In this document: piece after piece, positions 1-13,772 of the stretch | Layout: each line of letters begins with the position of its first letter | How positions within the stretch are numbered: the stretch's first letter is position 1 | Source: Aristolochia californica | Lineage: Eukaryota; Streptophyta; Magnoliopsida; Piperales; Aristolochiaceae | Direction: 5' to 3' | NCBI GenBank assembly: GCA_029961685.1 | Contig: JARWKL010000004.1 | Span: 23,565,610 to 23,629,609, forward strand | Length of the DNA: 64,000 nucleotides | Translations under genes and position numbers: made by a program | Notes under the pieces: generated by a model | Database searches by the model: none | Told to the model about the DNA's origin: nothing | Seen by the model: the letters and a program-made list of their open reading frames with translations, nothing else

Positions 1-660
1 AAACTCAAGTTTTGATTAAAGAAAAAAGTATACATCTAAAATGAAAATTCACAATGCAAAAATAAAGAGGTAAATAATTTCAAAAAAGTGTCTGTAATTT
101 TTAGGGATTGTAAACTTTTTTAGTTTTTATTTATCAGGTTATGCAATCGTCGGGCAAAGGGGGAGGCGGTGGATTTTCAACTGAGTGTTGACACCCAATC
201 CATAAGTCATTCCTTACAAAAATATAGCCCGTTATGCATGAAAAATAACTTTACAATCATCTATGATCGTTAGGGCATCATTTTGTAAATGGTCAAAATA
301 ATAGCTTGTTTGACTCAGAAAAATTATCCCTCCGAACGTTCACTTGGGAATTTAATGTTATTATCTTTAAAAGGTTTGGATCCATAGGTCATTTGCATCT
401 TCAACAAGTTCCAAGCTTGCATATCCATGTTTTAAAACATGTGTAGAAAAATCTCTTTCTTATAAAATTCCGAGCTATTAGGGTTGAACTATTGGAATTT
501 TCCAAACTTGGAAAACAAAAATTTTGTGTTCATTTGTGGTGTTTGAAAAAATTTTATTTTGTTACATTTTTTATTGCTTTAAATTATTTCCATACATAAA
601 CTCTTAAATTTTCCTTTTGTTGTTATCTATTTGCCTTTTATCTCTTTTTTTTGTTTACGA

Positions 661-1941
661 GATGAAGGGAAAGTGAAAACTCAAGTTTTGATTTAAGAAA
701 AAATTTTATTTCTAAAATGGAAAAGCACAATGCACAAAATAGAGAGATAATTCCAAAAAGCCACTATAATTTTTTGGGATTGTAAACTCTTTTTATTTTT
801 TATATATCAAGTTTTACAAACGTCGGGAAAAGGGGGAGGCGGGGGATTTTTAACTGAGTGTTGACTCCCAATCCATAGGTCATTCCTAAAAAAAATATAG
901 CCAGTTTACATTCATCTATGATCGGCAGGTCAGCCTTTTGTAAATGGGCAAAATAATGGCTTGTTTGACTCGGGTAAATATCCCACCTAACGTTCACTTA
1001 TTGTCTTTAAAAGGTTTGGATCCATAGGTCATTTGTATCTTTAACATGTTTCAAGCTTGCATACCCATTTTTTAAAACATGTGTACAAAAATCTCTTTCC
1101 TATAGAATTTCGAGCTATTAGGGTTGAACTAGTGGAATTTTCAAAACTTGGATAATAAAACTTTAGTGTTCATTTGTGGTGTGTGAATAAATTTTCCTTA
1201 CTAACATTTGTTATTGCTTTAAACTCTTTCCATACACAAACTCTAAAATTTTCATTTTGTTGTGATCTATTTGCCTTTTATCTCTTTTTTTGTATACGAG
1301 ATGAAGGGAAAGTGAAAACTCAAGTTTTGATTTAAGAAAAAATTTTATTTCTAAAATGGAAATGCACAATGAAAAAAAGTAGAGAGAGATAATTCCAAAA
1401 AGCGATTGTAATTTTTAGGGATTGTAAACTCTTTTTATTTTTTATATATCAAGTTTTGCAATCGTCGGGAAAAGGAGGAGGCGGGGGATTTTTAACTGAG
1501 TGTTGACTCCCAATCCATAGGTCATTCCTTACAAAAATATAGCTAGTTTGTATTCATCTATGATCGGTAGGTCAGCCTTTTGTAAATGGGCAAAATAATG
1601 GCTTGTTTGACTCAGGTAAATATCCCACCTAATGTTCACTTATTGCCCTTAAAAGGTTTCGATCCATAGGTCATTTGCATCTTTAACATGTTTCAAACTT
1701 GCATATCCATTTTTTAAAACATGTGTAGTAAAATCTCTTACCTAAAAAATTCCGAGCTATTAGGGTTCAACTAGTGGAATTTTCCAAACTTGGATATCAA
1801 AACTTTAGTGTTCATTTGTGGTGTGTGAATAAATTTTCTTTACTAACATTTGTTATTGTTTTAAACTCTTTCCATACATAAACACTAAAATTTTCATTTT
1901 GTTGTGAACTATTTGCCTTTTATCTCTTTTTTTGTATATGA
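661..1941 (+). repeat. Two adjacent sister monomers sharing private deletions
   Basis: Units 661-1299 and 1300-1941 are both about 640 bp. Both lack GGGAATTTAATGTT after the GTTCACTT landmark (near 1000 and 1640). Both also lack the usual GCATGATAAATCACTTTAC stretch and run from AGCCAGTTT or AGCTAGTTT directly into ATTCATCTATGATCGG. No other unit I read carries this pair of deletions, so one unit is probably a direct tandem duplicate of the other. Confidence 0.8.
825..845 (+). other. G-rich box, representative copy (possible G-quadruplex)
   Basis: G runs at 825-827 (3), 832-836 (5), 838-839 (2) and 841-845 (5) lie within 21 bp of otherwise AT-rich DNA. The box recurs at about +165 in nearly every unit, always with G on the plus strand. 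Runs of 3, 5, 2 and 5 fit a two-tetrad quadruplex, or a three-tetrad one only with a bulge. Folding is a prediction, not shown by the sequence. Confidence 0.6.
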
Positions 1942-3950
1942 GATGAAGTGAAAGTAAAAGCTCAAGTTTTTATTTAAGAAAAAAGTATACATCTAAAATT
2001 TAAATGCACAATGCAAAAATTTAGAAAGAGAAAATTCTTAAAAGTGTCTATAATTTTTAGGGATTGTAAACACTTTTTTGTTTTTATATTTCCGATTCTG
2101 CAATCGTCGCAAAAAGGGGGAGGCGAGGGATTTTTAATTGAGTGTTGACTCCCAATCCATAAGTGATTCCTTAGAAAAATATAGCCCGTTATGCATGATA
2201 AATCCCTTTACAATCATCTATGATAGTTAGGTCAGCTTTTTGTAAATGGGCAACATAGTAGCTTGTTTGACTCAGGTAAATATCCCACCGAACGTTCACT
2301 CTGGAATTTAATGTTATTGTTTTTAAAATGTTTGGATACATTGGTCATTCACATCTTTAACATGATTCAAGGATGCATATCCATTTTTTAAAACATGTGT
2401 TAAAAAATCTCTCTTATAAAATTCCGAGCTATTAGGGTTGAACTGGTGGAATTTCCCCAACTTGGATAACAAAACTTTTTTTTTCATTTGTGGTGTTTGA
2501 ATAAATTTTATTTACTTACTTTTATTATTACTTTAAATTCTTTCGAGACATAAACGCTAAAATTTTGTTGTGATCTATTGTCCTTTTATCTCTTTTTTAT
2601 GACGAGTTGAATGGAAAGAGAAAACTCAAGTTTAGATTTAAGAAAAAAGTATACATCTAAAATGGAAAAGCACAATGCACAAATGTAGAGAGAGATAATT
2701 CCAAAAAAAGTCTGTAATTTTCAGGGATTGTAAACTATTATTAGTTTTTATATAACAAGTTCTGCAATCATCGGGAAAAGGGGGAGGCGAGGGATTTTTA
2801 ACTAAGGTGGACTCTGAATCCATAAGTCATTCCTTACAAAAATATAGCCCATTACGCATGATAAATCACTTTATAATCATCTAGGATCGTTAGGTCAACT
2901 TTTTGTAAATGGGTAAAATAATGGGTTATTTGACTCGGGTAAATATCCCACCGCACGTTCACTTGGGAATTTAATGTTAATATCTTTATACGGTTTGGAT
3001 CCATAGGTCATTTGCATCTTTAACATGTTTCAAGCATGCATATCCATTTTTTTAAACATGTGTAGAAAATTCTCTTTCTTATAAAATTTTGAGCTTTTAG
3101 GTTTGAACAAGTGGAATTTCCCCAACTTGGATAACAAAACTTTTCTGTTCATTTGTGGTGTGTGAATAAATTTTCTTTACTTACATTTTTTATTGCTTTA
3201 AATTTTTCCATACAGAAACTCTAAAATTTTCATTTTGCTGTGATCTATTTGCCTTTTATCTCTTTTTTTTTATGAGATGAAGGGAAAGTGAAAACTCAAG
3301 TTTTGATTTATGAAAACAGTATTCATCTAAAATGGTAATGCACAATGCACATATGTAGAGAGAGATAATTCCAAAAGGTGTCTGTAATTTTTAGGGATTG
3401 TGAACTCTTTTAAGTTTTTATATATCAGGTCTTGCAACCTTCAGGAAAAGTGGGAGGTCAGGGATTTTTTATTGAGTGTTGAATCCTAATCCATAAGTCA
3501 TTCCTTACAAAAATCTAGCCCGTTACGCATGATAAATCACTTTACAATCATCAATGATCGTTTGGTCAGCCTTTTGTAAATAGGCAAAGTAATGGCTTGT
3601 TTGACTTGGGTAAATATCCCACCGAATGTTCACTTGGGAATTTAATGTTATTATCTTTAAAAATTTTAGATCAATAGGTCATTTGCATCTTTAAAATGTT
3701 TCAAGCATGCATATCCATTTTTTAAAACATGTGTAGAAAAATCTCTATCTTTTAAAATTCTGAGCTATTAGGGTTGAACTAGTGGAATTTCCAAAACTTG
3801 GATAACAAAACTTCTTGTGTTCATTTTTTGTGTGAGAATAAATTTTCTTTGCTAAAATTTGTTACTGCTTTAAATTATTTCCATACATAAACTCTAAAAT
3901 TTTCATTTTGTTGTGATTTATTAGCCTATTTTCTCTTTTTTTGTCTACGA

Positions 3951-5274
3951 GATGAAGGGAAAGTGAAAACTCAAGTTTTGATTTAAGAAAAAAGTATACA
4001 TCTGAAAAGGAAATGCACAATACACAAATGGAGAGAGATATAATTCCAAAATGTGTCTGTAATTTTTAGGGATTGCAAACTCTTTTTAGTTTTTATATAT
4101 CAGGTTCTGCAACCGTCAAAAAATGGGGGAAGCGGGAGATTTTTAACTGAGTGTTGACTCCCAGTCCATAAGTTGTTCCTTACAAAATATAGCCCGTTAC
4201 GCATGATAAATCACTTTACAATCATTTATGATTGTTAGGTCAGCTTTTTGTAACTGGGAAAAATAATGACTTGTTTGACTCGGGTAAATATACCACCATA
4301 TGTTCACTTGGGAATTTTAATGTTATACTCTTCCAAAGCTTTGGATCCATAGATCATTTTCATCTTTAACATGTTTCAAGCATGCATATCCATTTTTTAA
4401 AACATGTGTTCCGAGCTATTAGGTTTGAACCAGTGGAATTTCCCAAACTAGGATAACAAAACTTTTGTGTTTATTTGTGGAGTGTGAATAAATTTTCGTT
4501 ACATACATTTGTTATTGCTTTAAATTATTTCCATACATAAACTCTAAAATTTTCATTTTTTTTTGTTATCTATTTGCCTTTTATCTCTTTTTTTGTTAAT
4601 GAGATGAAGGGAAAGTGAAAACTCAAATTTCGATTTAAGAAAAAAGTTTACATCTAAAGTGAAAATGCACAATGGACAATTTTAGAGAGAGATAATTCCA
4701 AAAAGTGTTTGTAATTTTTAGGGATTATAAACACTTTTTAGTTTTTTATATATCAGGCTCTGCAATCGTCGGGAAAATGGGGAGGCGGGGGATTTTTAAC
4801 TGAGTGTTGACTCCCAATCCATAAGTCATTTCTTACAAAAATATAGCCTGTTATGCAAGATAAATCACTTACAATCATCTATGATCGTAAGTCAGCTTTT
4901 TGTAAATGGGAAAATAATGGCATGTTTGACTCGAGTAAATTTTCCACCACACATTCACTTGGGAATTTAATGTTATTCTCTTTAAAATGTTTGGATCCAT
5001 AGTTCATTTTTATCTTTAACATGTTTCAAGCATGCGTATCAATTTTTTAAAACATGTGTACAAAAATCTTTTTCTTATAAAATTTCGAGCAATTAGGGTT
5101 GCACTAATGGAACTTCCCAAACATTGATAACAAAACTTTTCGTATCATTTGTAGTGCATGAATAAATTTTCTTTAATTAAATTTTTTATTGCTTTAAATT
5201 CTTTCCTTAGATAAACTCTAAAATTTTCATTTTGTAATGATCTATTTGCCTTTTATCTCTTTTTAAGTTTGCAA
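3951..5274 (+). repeat. Two-unit block related to 9901-11248
   Basis: Units starting at 3951 and 4603 match those starting at 9901 and 10573 better than their neighbours. They share ATGTTATACTCTTCCAAAG (near 4320 and 10270), AGGTTTGAACCAGTGG (near 4420 and 10395), AAAGTTTACATCTAAAGTGA (near 4645 and 10615) and TTTAAAATGTTTGGATCC. The distance is about 5,970 bp, or nine monomers. This is an interspersed trace of a multi-monomer repeat. Confidence 0.7.
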
Positions 5275-7257
5275 GATGAAGGGAAAGTGAAAACTCAATT
5301 TTTGATTTAATAAAAAAGTATACATCTAAAATGGAAATGCACAATGCACAAATGTATAGAGAGATAATTCCAAAAAGTGGCTGTAATTTTTAGGGATTTT
5401 AAACTATTTTTTTTTATATATAAAGTTTTGTAATCGTCGGGAAAAGGGGGAGGGAGAAGATTTTTAACTAAGAGTTGACAGTCATTCCTGACAAAAATAC
5501 TGCCCGTTACGCAAGATAAATCACTTTACAATCATCTATGATCGTTACAACAACTTTTTGTAAATGGGCAAAATAATGGCTTGTTTGAATCAGGTAAATA
5601 TCCCACTGAACGTTCACTTGGGAATTTAATGTTATTATCTTTAAAATATTTGGATCCATAGGTCATTTGGATCTTTAACATGTTTCAAGCATGGATATCC
5701 ATTTTTTAAAACATGTGTAGAAAAATCATTTTCTTATAAAATTTCGAGCTATTAGGGTTGAACTAGTGGAATTTCAAAAACTTGTATAACAAAACTTGTG
5801 TTCATTTGTGGTGTGTGAATAAATTTTCTTGATTTACATCTGTCATTGCTTTAAATTCTTTCCATTCATACACTCTAAAATTTTCATTTTGTTGTGATCT
5901 ATTTGTCTTTTATCTCTTTTTTTATTTACGAGATGAAGGGAAAGTCAAAACTCGATTTTATTTAAGAAAAAAGTATACATCTAACATGGAAATGCACAAT
6001 GCACAAATGTAGAGAGAGATAATTCCAAAAAAATTCTGTAATTTTTAGGGATTGTAATTCCCTAAGTTCTGCAATTTTCGGGAAAACGAGGAGGCGGGAG
6101 ATTTTTAAGTGAGTGTTGACTCCCAATACATAAGTCATTCCTTTCAAAAATATAGCCCGTTATACATGATAAATCACTTTATAATCATCTATGATCATTA
6201 GGTCAGCTTTTTGTAAATGGGCAAAATAATAGCTTGTTTGACTCGGGTAAATATCCCACCGCACGTGCACTTGGGAATTTATTGTTATTATCATTAAAAG
6301 GTTTGGATCTATAGTTCATTTGCATCTTTAACTTGTTTCAAGCATGCGTATCCATTTTTTAAAACATGTGTAGAAAAATCTCTTTTTTAAAAAATTCAGA
6401 GCTATTTGGGTTGAAGTAGTGGAATTTCCCAAACTTGGATAACAAAACTTTTGTGTTCATTTGTGGTGTGTTAATAAATTTTCTTTACTTACATTTTTTA
6501 TTGCTTTTAATTATTTCCATACATCAACTCTAAAATTTTCATTTTGTAGTGATCAGTTTGCCTTTTTTCTATTTTTTTGTTTACGAGATGAAGGGAAAGT
6601 GAAAACTCTAGTTTTGATTTCCGAAAAAAGTATATATCTAAAATAGAAATGCACAATGCAAAAATGTAGGGAGAGATACTTCCAAAAAGTTTCTGTAATT
6701 TTGAGGAATTGTAAACTCTTTTTAGTTTTTATATATCAGGTTTTACAATCGTCGGGAAAAGGGGGAGGCGGGGGATTTTTAACTGAGTGTTGATTCCCAA
6801 TCCATAAGTCATTCCTTACAAAAATATGGCCCATTACCCATGATAAATCAGTTTACAGTGATCTATGATCGTTTGCTCAACTTTTTGCTAATGCTCAAAG
6901 TAATTGCTTGTTTGACTCTTGTAAATATCCCACCGCAAGTTCACTTGCGAATTTAATGTTATTCTCTTTAAAAGTTTTGGACCCATAAGTCATTTGCATC
7001 TTTAACATGTTTCAAGAATGCATATCCATTTTTTAAAACATGTGTAGAAAAATCTCTTTCTTATTAAATTCTGAGCTATTGTGGTTGAACTAGTGGAATT
7101 TCCTCAACTTGTATAACAAAACTTCTGTGTTCATTTGTGTAGTGTGAATAAATTTTTTTTACTTACATTTGTTATTTATTTAAATTCATTCTCTACATAA
7201 ACTCTAAAATTTTCATTTTGTTGTGATCTATTTGCCTTTTATCTACTTTTTTTTCGA

Positions 7258-7462
7258 GATGAAGGGAAAGTGAAAACTCAAGTTTTGATTTAAGAAAAAA
7301 GTATAGATCTAAAATGGAAATGTACAATGCACAAATGTAGAGAGAGATAATTCCAAAAATATTCTGTTATTTTTACAGATTGTAAACCCTTTTTAGTTTT
7401 TTTAAATGAAATTTTCATTTTGTTGTGATCTATTTGCCTTTTGTCTATTTTTTTGTTTACGT
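7258..7462 (+). repeat. Truncated 205-bp partial monomer
   Basis: The unit starting at 7258 runs normally to CCTTTTTAGTTTTTTTAAAT (near 7388-7406), then jumps to ATTTTCATTTTGTTGTGATC, a phase near +610. About 465 bp of the monomer is missing. The next unit starts at 7463 in normal phase. This is an out-of-register deletion between two monomers, joined in an AT-rich stretch. Confidence 0.85.
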
Positions 7463-9448
7463 GATGAAGGGAAAGTGAAAAATCAAGTTTTGATTTAAGA
7501 AAAAAGTATACATCTTAAATGGAAATGCACAATGCATAAATTTAGAGTGAGATAATTCCAAAAAGTGTCTATTTTTTTAGGGACTATAAACTCTTTTTAG
7601 TTGTTATACATCAGGTTTTGCAATCGTCGGGAAAAGGGGGAAGCGTGGGATTTTTAACTAAGTGTTGACTCCCAAATATAGCCCATTACGCTTGATAAAT
7701 CTCTTTACAATCATCTATGATCGTTAGGTTAGCTTTTTGTAAGTGGGCAAAATAATGGCATGTTTCAGTCGGGTACATATCCCTCCGAACGTTCACTTGG
7801 GAATTTAATGTTGTTATCTTTAAATGGTTTGGATCCATAGGTCATTTTAGTCTTCAACATGTTTCAAACATGCATATCCATTTTTTGAAAGATGTGTAGA
7901 AAAATTCTTTCTTATAAAATTCTGAGCTATTAGTGTTGAACTAGTGGAATTTCCCAAACATGGATAACAAAACTTTTGTGTTCATTTGTGGTGTGTGAAT
8001 AAATTTTCTTTGCTTAAATTTTTTATTGCTTAAAATTCTTTCCATAGATAAACCCTAAAATTTTCATTTCGTTGTGATCTACAAGCCTTATTTCTCTTTT
8101 TTTGTTTACGAGATTAAGGGAAAGTGAAAACTCAAGTTTAGATTTAAGAAAAAAGTATACATCTAAAATGGAAATGCACAGTGCACAAATATGGAGAGAG
8201 ATAATTTCAAAAAGTTTTTGTAATTTTTAGGGATTGTATATTATTTTATGTTTTTATATATCTGGTTCAACAATCGTTGGGAAAAGCGGGAGGCGGGGAA
8301 ATTTTAACAGTGTTGACCCCCAATCCATAAGTCATTCCTTACAAAAATATTGCCCGTTACGTATGATTAATCGCTATACATCAACTATGATCGTTAGGTC
8401 AGTTTTTTTTAAATGGGCAAAATAATGGCTTGTTGGACTCGGGTAAATATCCCACCACAGTTTCACTTGGGAAATTAATGTTATTGTCTTTAAAATGTTT
8501 GGATCCATAGGTCATTTGCATCTTTAACATGTTTCAAGCATGCATATCCATTTTTTAAAACATGAGTAGAAAAATCTCTTTCTTATGAACTTTTGACTTA
8601 TAAGGGTTGAACCAGTGGAATTTTCCCAAACTTGGAAAACTAAACTTTTGTGTTCATTTGAGGTGTGTGAATAAATTTTATTTATTTACATTTTTTTATT
8701 GCTTTAAATTCTTTCCATACATAAAATCTAAAATTTTCATTTTGTTGTGATCTATTTGCCTTTTATCTCTTTTTTTGTTTACGAGATAAAGGGAAAGTGA
8801 AAACTCAAATTTTAATTTAAGAAAAAAGTATACATCTAAAATGGAAACGCACAATGCAAAAATGTAGAGAGAGATAATTCCAAAAACTGTCTGTAATTTT
8901 TAGGAATTGTGAACTTTTTTTTGTTTTTATATATCAGATTCTGCATTCGTTCGGAAAAGTGGAAGGCGAGGGATTTTTAACTACGCAATCCATAAGTCAT
9001 TCCTTAAAAAAATATAGCCCGTTACACATGATAAATCACTTTACAACCATTTATGATCGTTAGGTCAGCTTTTTGTAAATGGGCAAAATAATGGCTTGTT
9101 TGATTCGGGTAAATATCCCACCGCACGTTCTCTTAGGAATTTAAAGTTATTCTCTTTAAAAGATTTGGATCCATAGGTCATTTGAATCTTTAACATGTTT
9201 CAAGCATGCATATCTGTTTTTTAAAACATGTGTAGAAAAATCTCTTTCTTATAAAATTCCGAGCAAAAAGGGTTGAACTAGTGAAATTTCCCAAACTTGG
9301 TTAACAAAAATTTTGTGTTCATTTTTGGTGTGTGAATAAATTTTGTTTTCTTAAATTTGTTATTGCTTTAAATTTTTTCCATACATAACCTCTAAAATTT
9401 TCATTTTGTTTTGATCTATTTGACTTTTATATCTTTTTTTGTTTACGA

Positions 9449-9900
9449 GGTGAAGTGAAAATGGAAACTCAAGTTTTGATTGAAGAAAAAAGTATACACC
9501 TAAAATGGAAATGCACATTTGCAAAAATGTAGAGAGAGTTAATTCCAAAAAGTGTCTGCAATTTTTACGGATTGTAAACTCTTTTTAGTTTTTTATATAT
9601 CATGTTATGCAATCGTCGGGAAAAGAGGGATGCGAGGGATTATTAACTAAGTGTTGACTCCCAATCCAAAAGTCTTTTCTTACAAAAATGTAACCTGTTA
9701 TGCATGATAAATCACTTTACAATCATCTATGATCGTTAGCCTAGATTTTTGTAAATGGACAAAATAATGGCTTGTCTGACTCAAGAAAATATCTCACCGC
9801 ACGTGCATTTGTTATTACTTTAAATTCTTTCCGTACATAAACTCCAAAATTTTCATTTTGTTGTGATCTATTTGCCTTTTGTCTATTTTTTTGTCTACGA
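9449..9900 (+). repeat. Truncated 452-bp monomer
   Basis: After CTCACCGCACGTG (about 9793-9805) the unit jumps to CATTTGTTATTACTTT. This omits about 230 bp that normally hold the GGATCC site, the ACATGTTT dyad and the GAGCTATTAGGG landmark. The joint lies at the CA of CATTTG at 9806-9811. Confidence 0.85.
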
Positions 9901-11906
9901 GATGAAGGGAAATTAAAAAATCAAGTTTTTATTTAAGAAAAAAGTATACACCTTAAATGGAAATGCACAATGCACAAATTAAGCGAGAGATAATTCCAAA
10001 ATGTGTCTGCAATTTTTAAGGACTATAAACTCTTTCTAGTTTTTATATATCAGGTTCAGCAATCATCAGGAAAAGGGGGAGGCGGGGGATTTTTATCTGA
10101 GTGTTGACTCCTAGTCCATAAGTGTTCCTTACAAAAATATAGCCCGTTACACATGATAAATCACTTTACAATCATCTATGATCGTTAGGTCAGCTTTTTG
10201 TAATTGGGCAAAATAATGGCTTGTTTGACTCGGGTAAATATCCCACCATACGTTCACTTGGGAATTTTAATGTTATACTCTTCCAAAGGTTTGGATCCAT
10301 AGGTCATTTTCATCTTTAACATGTTTCAAGCATGCATATCCATTTTTTAAAACATGTGTATAAAAATCTCTTTCTTATAAAATTCTGAGCTATTAGGTTT
10401 GAACCAGTGGAATTTCCCAAACTAGGATAACAAAACTTTTGTGTTTATTTGTGGTGTGTGAATAAATTTTCTTTACTTACATTTGTTATTGCTTTAAATT
10501 ATTTCCATACATAAACTCTAAAATTTTCATTTTTTTGTTATCTATTTGCCTTTTATCTCTTTTTTGTTTATGAGATGAAGGGAAAGTGAAAACTCAAATT
10601 TTGATTTAAGAAAAAAGTTTACATCTAAAGTGAAAATGCACAATGCACAACTGTAGAGAGAGATAATTCCAAAAAGTGTTTGTAATTTTTAGGGATTGTA
10701 AACACTTTTTAGTTTTTTATATATCAGGCATGCAATCGTCGAGAAAACGGGGAGGCGGGGGATTTTTCACTGAGTGTTGACTCCCAATCCATAAGGCATT
10801 CCTTACAAAACTATAGCCCGTTACGCTTGAATAATCACTTTACAATCATCTTTGATCATTAGGTCAGCTTTTTGTAAATGGGCAAAATAATCGATTGTTT
10901 GACTCGGGTAAATATCCCACCGCACGTTCACTTGGGAATTTAATGTTCATATCTTTAAAATGTTTGGATCCATAGGTTATTTTCACCCTTAACATGTTTC
11001 AAGCATGCATATCTATTTTTTAAAACATGTGTAGAAATATATCTTTTTTATTAAATTCCGAGCTATTAGGGTTGAACTAGTGGAATTTTCCCAAACTTGG
11101 ATAACTAAACTTTTGTGTTCATTTGTGGTGTGTGAATAAATTTTATTTACTTACATTTTTTATTGCTTTAAATTCATTCCATACATAAAATATAAAATTT
11201 TTAATTTGTTGAGATCTATTTGCCTTTTATCTCTTTTTTTGTTTACGACATGAAGGGAATGTGAAAACTCAAGTTTTAATATAAGAGAAAAGTATACATC
11301 TAAAATGGAAATGCACAATACAAAAATATAGAGAGAGATAATTCCAAAAAGTACCTGTAATTTTTAGGGATTGTAAACTATTTTTTGTTTTAATATATCA
11401 GGTTCTGCTCGTCGGGAAAAGGGGGAGGCGTGGAATTTTTAACTAACTGTTGACTCGCAATCCATAAATCATTCCTTAAAAAATTATTGCCCGTTACACC
11501 TGATAAATCACTTTACAATCATCTATGATCGTTAGGTCATCTTTTTGTAAATGGGCAAAATAATGGCTTGTTTGACTAAGGTAATTATCCCACCACACGT
11601 TCTCTTAGAAATTTAAAGTTATTCTCTTTGAAAGGTTTGGATCCATAGGTCATTTGAATCTTTAACATGTTTCAAGCATTCATATCCATTTTTTAAAATC
11701 TCTTTCTTATAAAATTCCGAACTAAAAAGGTTGAACTAATGGAATATCCCAAACTTGGTTAACAAAACTTTTGTGTTCATTTGTGGTGTGTGAATAAATT
11801 TTCTTTACTTACATTTGTTATTGCGTTAATTTATTTCAATACATAAACTGTAAAATTTTCATTTTCTTGTGGTGTATTTGACTTTTATATCTTTTTTTGT
11901 TTACGA

Positions 11907-12499
11907 GATGAAGTGAAAGTGAAAACTCAAGTTTGATTTAAGAAAAAAGTATACACCTTAAATAGAAATGCACATTGCAAAAATCTAAAGAGAGATAATT
12001 CCAAAAAGTGTCTGGAATTTTTAGGGATTGTGAACTCTTTTTAGTTTTTTGTTTATCATGTTCTGCAATCATCGGGAAAAGGGGGAGGGGGGAGATTTTT
12101 AACTGTGTTGACTCCCAATCCATAAGTAATTCCTTGCAAAAATATCGCCCCTTTCACTCGGGTAAATATCCCACCGAACGTTCACTTAGGAATTTAATGT
12201 TATTATCTTTAAGTGGTTAGGATCCATAGGTCATTTGCATCTTCAACATGTCTCAAACATGCATATCAATTTTTTAAAACATGTGTTGAAAAATCTCTTT
12301 CTTATAAAATTCCAAGCTATTTGGGTTAAACTAGAGGAATTTCCCAAACTTGGATAACAAAAATTTGTGTTCATTTGTAGTGTGTGGATAAATTTTCTTT
12401 ACTTACATTTGTTACTGCTTTAAATTATTGCCATACATAAACTCTAAAATTTTTAATTTGTTGAGATCTATTTGCCTTTAATCTCTTTTTTTGTTTATG
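11907..12499 (+). repeat. Short unit (593 bp) with a deletion shared with 13175-13772
   Basis: Near 12148 the text runs from the TATCGCCC landmark straight to CTTTCACTCGGGTAAATATC. This omits about 75 bp, including the ATGATAAATCACTTTACAAT and GTCAGCTTTTTGTAAATGGG segments. The unit at 13175 has the same joint near 13418 (GCCCATTTCACTCAGG). The shared breakpoint means the two units descend from one deleted ancestor, supporting the Y1-Y2 dimer duplication. Confidence 0.85.
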
Positions 12500-13174
12500 A
12501 CATGAAGGGAAAGTGAAAACTCAAGTTTTAATATAATATAAAAGTATACATCTAAAATGGAAACGCATAATGCAAAAATGTAGAGAGAGATAATTCCAAA
12601 AAGTATCTGTAATTTTAAGGGATTGTAAACTCTTTTTTGTTTTTATATATCAGGTTTTACAATCATCGGGAAAAGGGGGAGGCGAGGAATTTTTAACTGA
12701 GTGTTGACTCGCAATCCATAAGTCATTCCTTAGAAAAATATAGCCCGTTATGCATGATAGATCACTTTAGAATCATCTATGATCGTTTGGTCAGCTTTTT
12801 GTAAATGGGCAAAATAATGGCTTGTTTGACTAGGGTAATTATCCCACTGCACGTTCTCTTAGGAATTTAAAGTTAATCTCTTTAAAAGGTTTGGATCCAT
12901 AGGTCATTTGAATCTTTAACATGTTTCAAGCATGCATATCCATTTTTTAAAACATGTGTAGAAAAATCTCTTTCTTATAAAATTCCGAACTGAAAAGGTT
13001 GAACTAGTGGAATATCCCAAACTTGGTTAACAAAACTTTTGTGTTCATTTGTGGTGTGTGAATAAATTTTATTTACTTACATTTGTTATTGCTTTAAATT
13101 TTTTCATTACATAAACTCTAAAATTTTCAGTTTGTTGCGGTCTATTTGCCTTTTATATCTTTTTTTGTTTACGA

Positions 13175-13772
13175 GATGAAGTGAAAGTGAAAACTCAAGT
13201 TTTGATGTAAGAAAAAAGTATACACCTTAAATGGAAATGCACATTGCAAAAATATAAAGAGAGATAATTCCAAAAAGTGTTTGGATTTTTTAGGGATTGT
13301 AAACTCTTTCTAGTTTTATATTTACCATGTTCTGCAATCGTCGGGAAAAGGGGGAGGCATGAGATTTTTAATTGAGTGTTGACTCCCAATCCATAAGTAA
13401 TTCCTTACAAAAATATTGCCCATTTCACTCAGGTAAATATCCCACCGAACGTTCACTTAGGAATTTAATGTTATTATCTTTAAGTGGTTAGGATCCATAG
13501 GTCATTTTCATTTTCAACATGTCTCAAGCATGCATATCAATTTTTTAAAACATGTGTTGAAAAATCTCTTTCTTATAAAATTCCGAGCTATTTGGGTTGA
13601 ACTAGTGAAATTTCCCAAACTCGGATGACAAAAATTTTGTGTTCATTTGTGGTGTGTGTATAAATTTTCTTTACTTACATTTGTTATTACTTTAAATTAT
13701 TTCCATACATAAACTCTAAAATTTTCATTTTGTTCAGATCTATTTACCTTTTATCTCTTTTTTTGTTTACGA
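13175..13772 (+). repeat. Short unit (598 bp), sister of 11907-12499
   Basis: Carries the same roughly 75-bp deletion as the unit one dimer upstream. It also shares GATGAAGTGAAAGTG at its start, CACCTTAAAT and AAGTGGTTAGGATCC. The dimer period is about 1,270 bp. Confidence 0.85.

Larger units (their letters stand above)
7463..13772 (+). repeat. Local higher-order repeat: four-unit block, period about 2.4-2.6 kb
   Basis: Units fall into recurring types. Type Z (starts 7463 and 9901) shares TTTTGTCTATTTTTTTGT before the start and GGACTATAAACTC. Type Y0 (8112 and 10573) shares AACTAAACTTTTG. Type Y1 (8785, 11249 and 12500) shares GTTCTCTTAG followed by AATTTAAAGTTA and an A-rich change after CCGA or CCGAG. 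Type Y2 (9449, 11907 and 13175) shares AAGTATACACCT and TGCACATT. The order is Z-Y0-Y1-Y2, Z-Y0-Y1-Y2, then Y1-Y2. The first Y2 is truncated. The second half of the 7463 unit looks like Y2, so units are also mosaic. Typing was by eye from diagnostic variants. Confidence 0.72.

Noticed and set aside
7258..7462. A separate 205-bp repeat family
   Set aside because: Both halves align to normal monomer phases, so it is a truncated unit.
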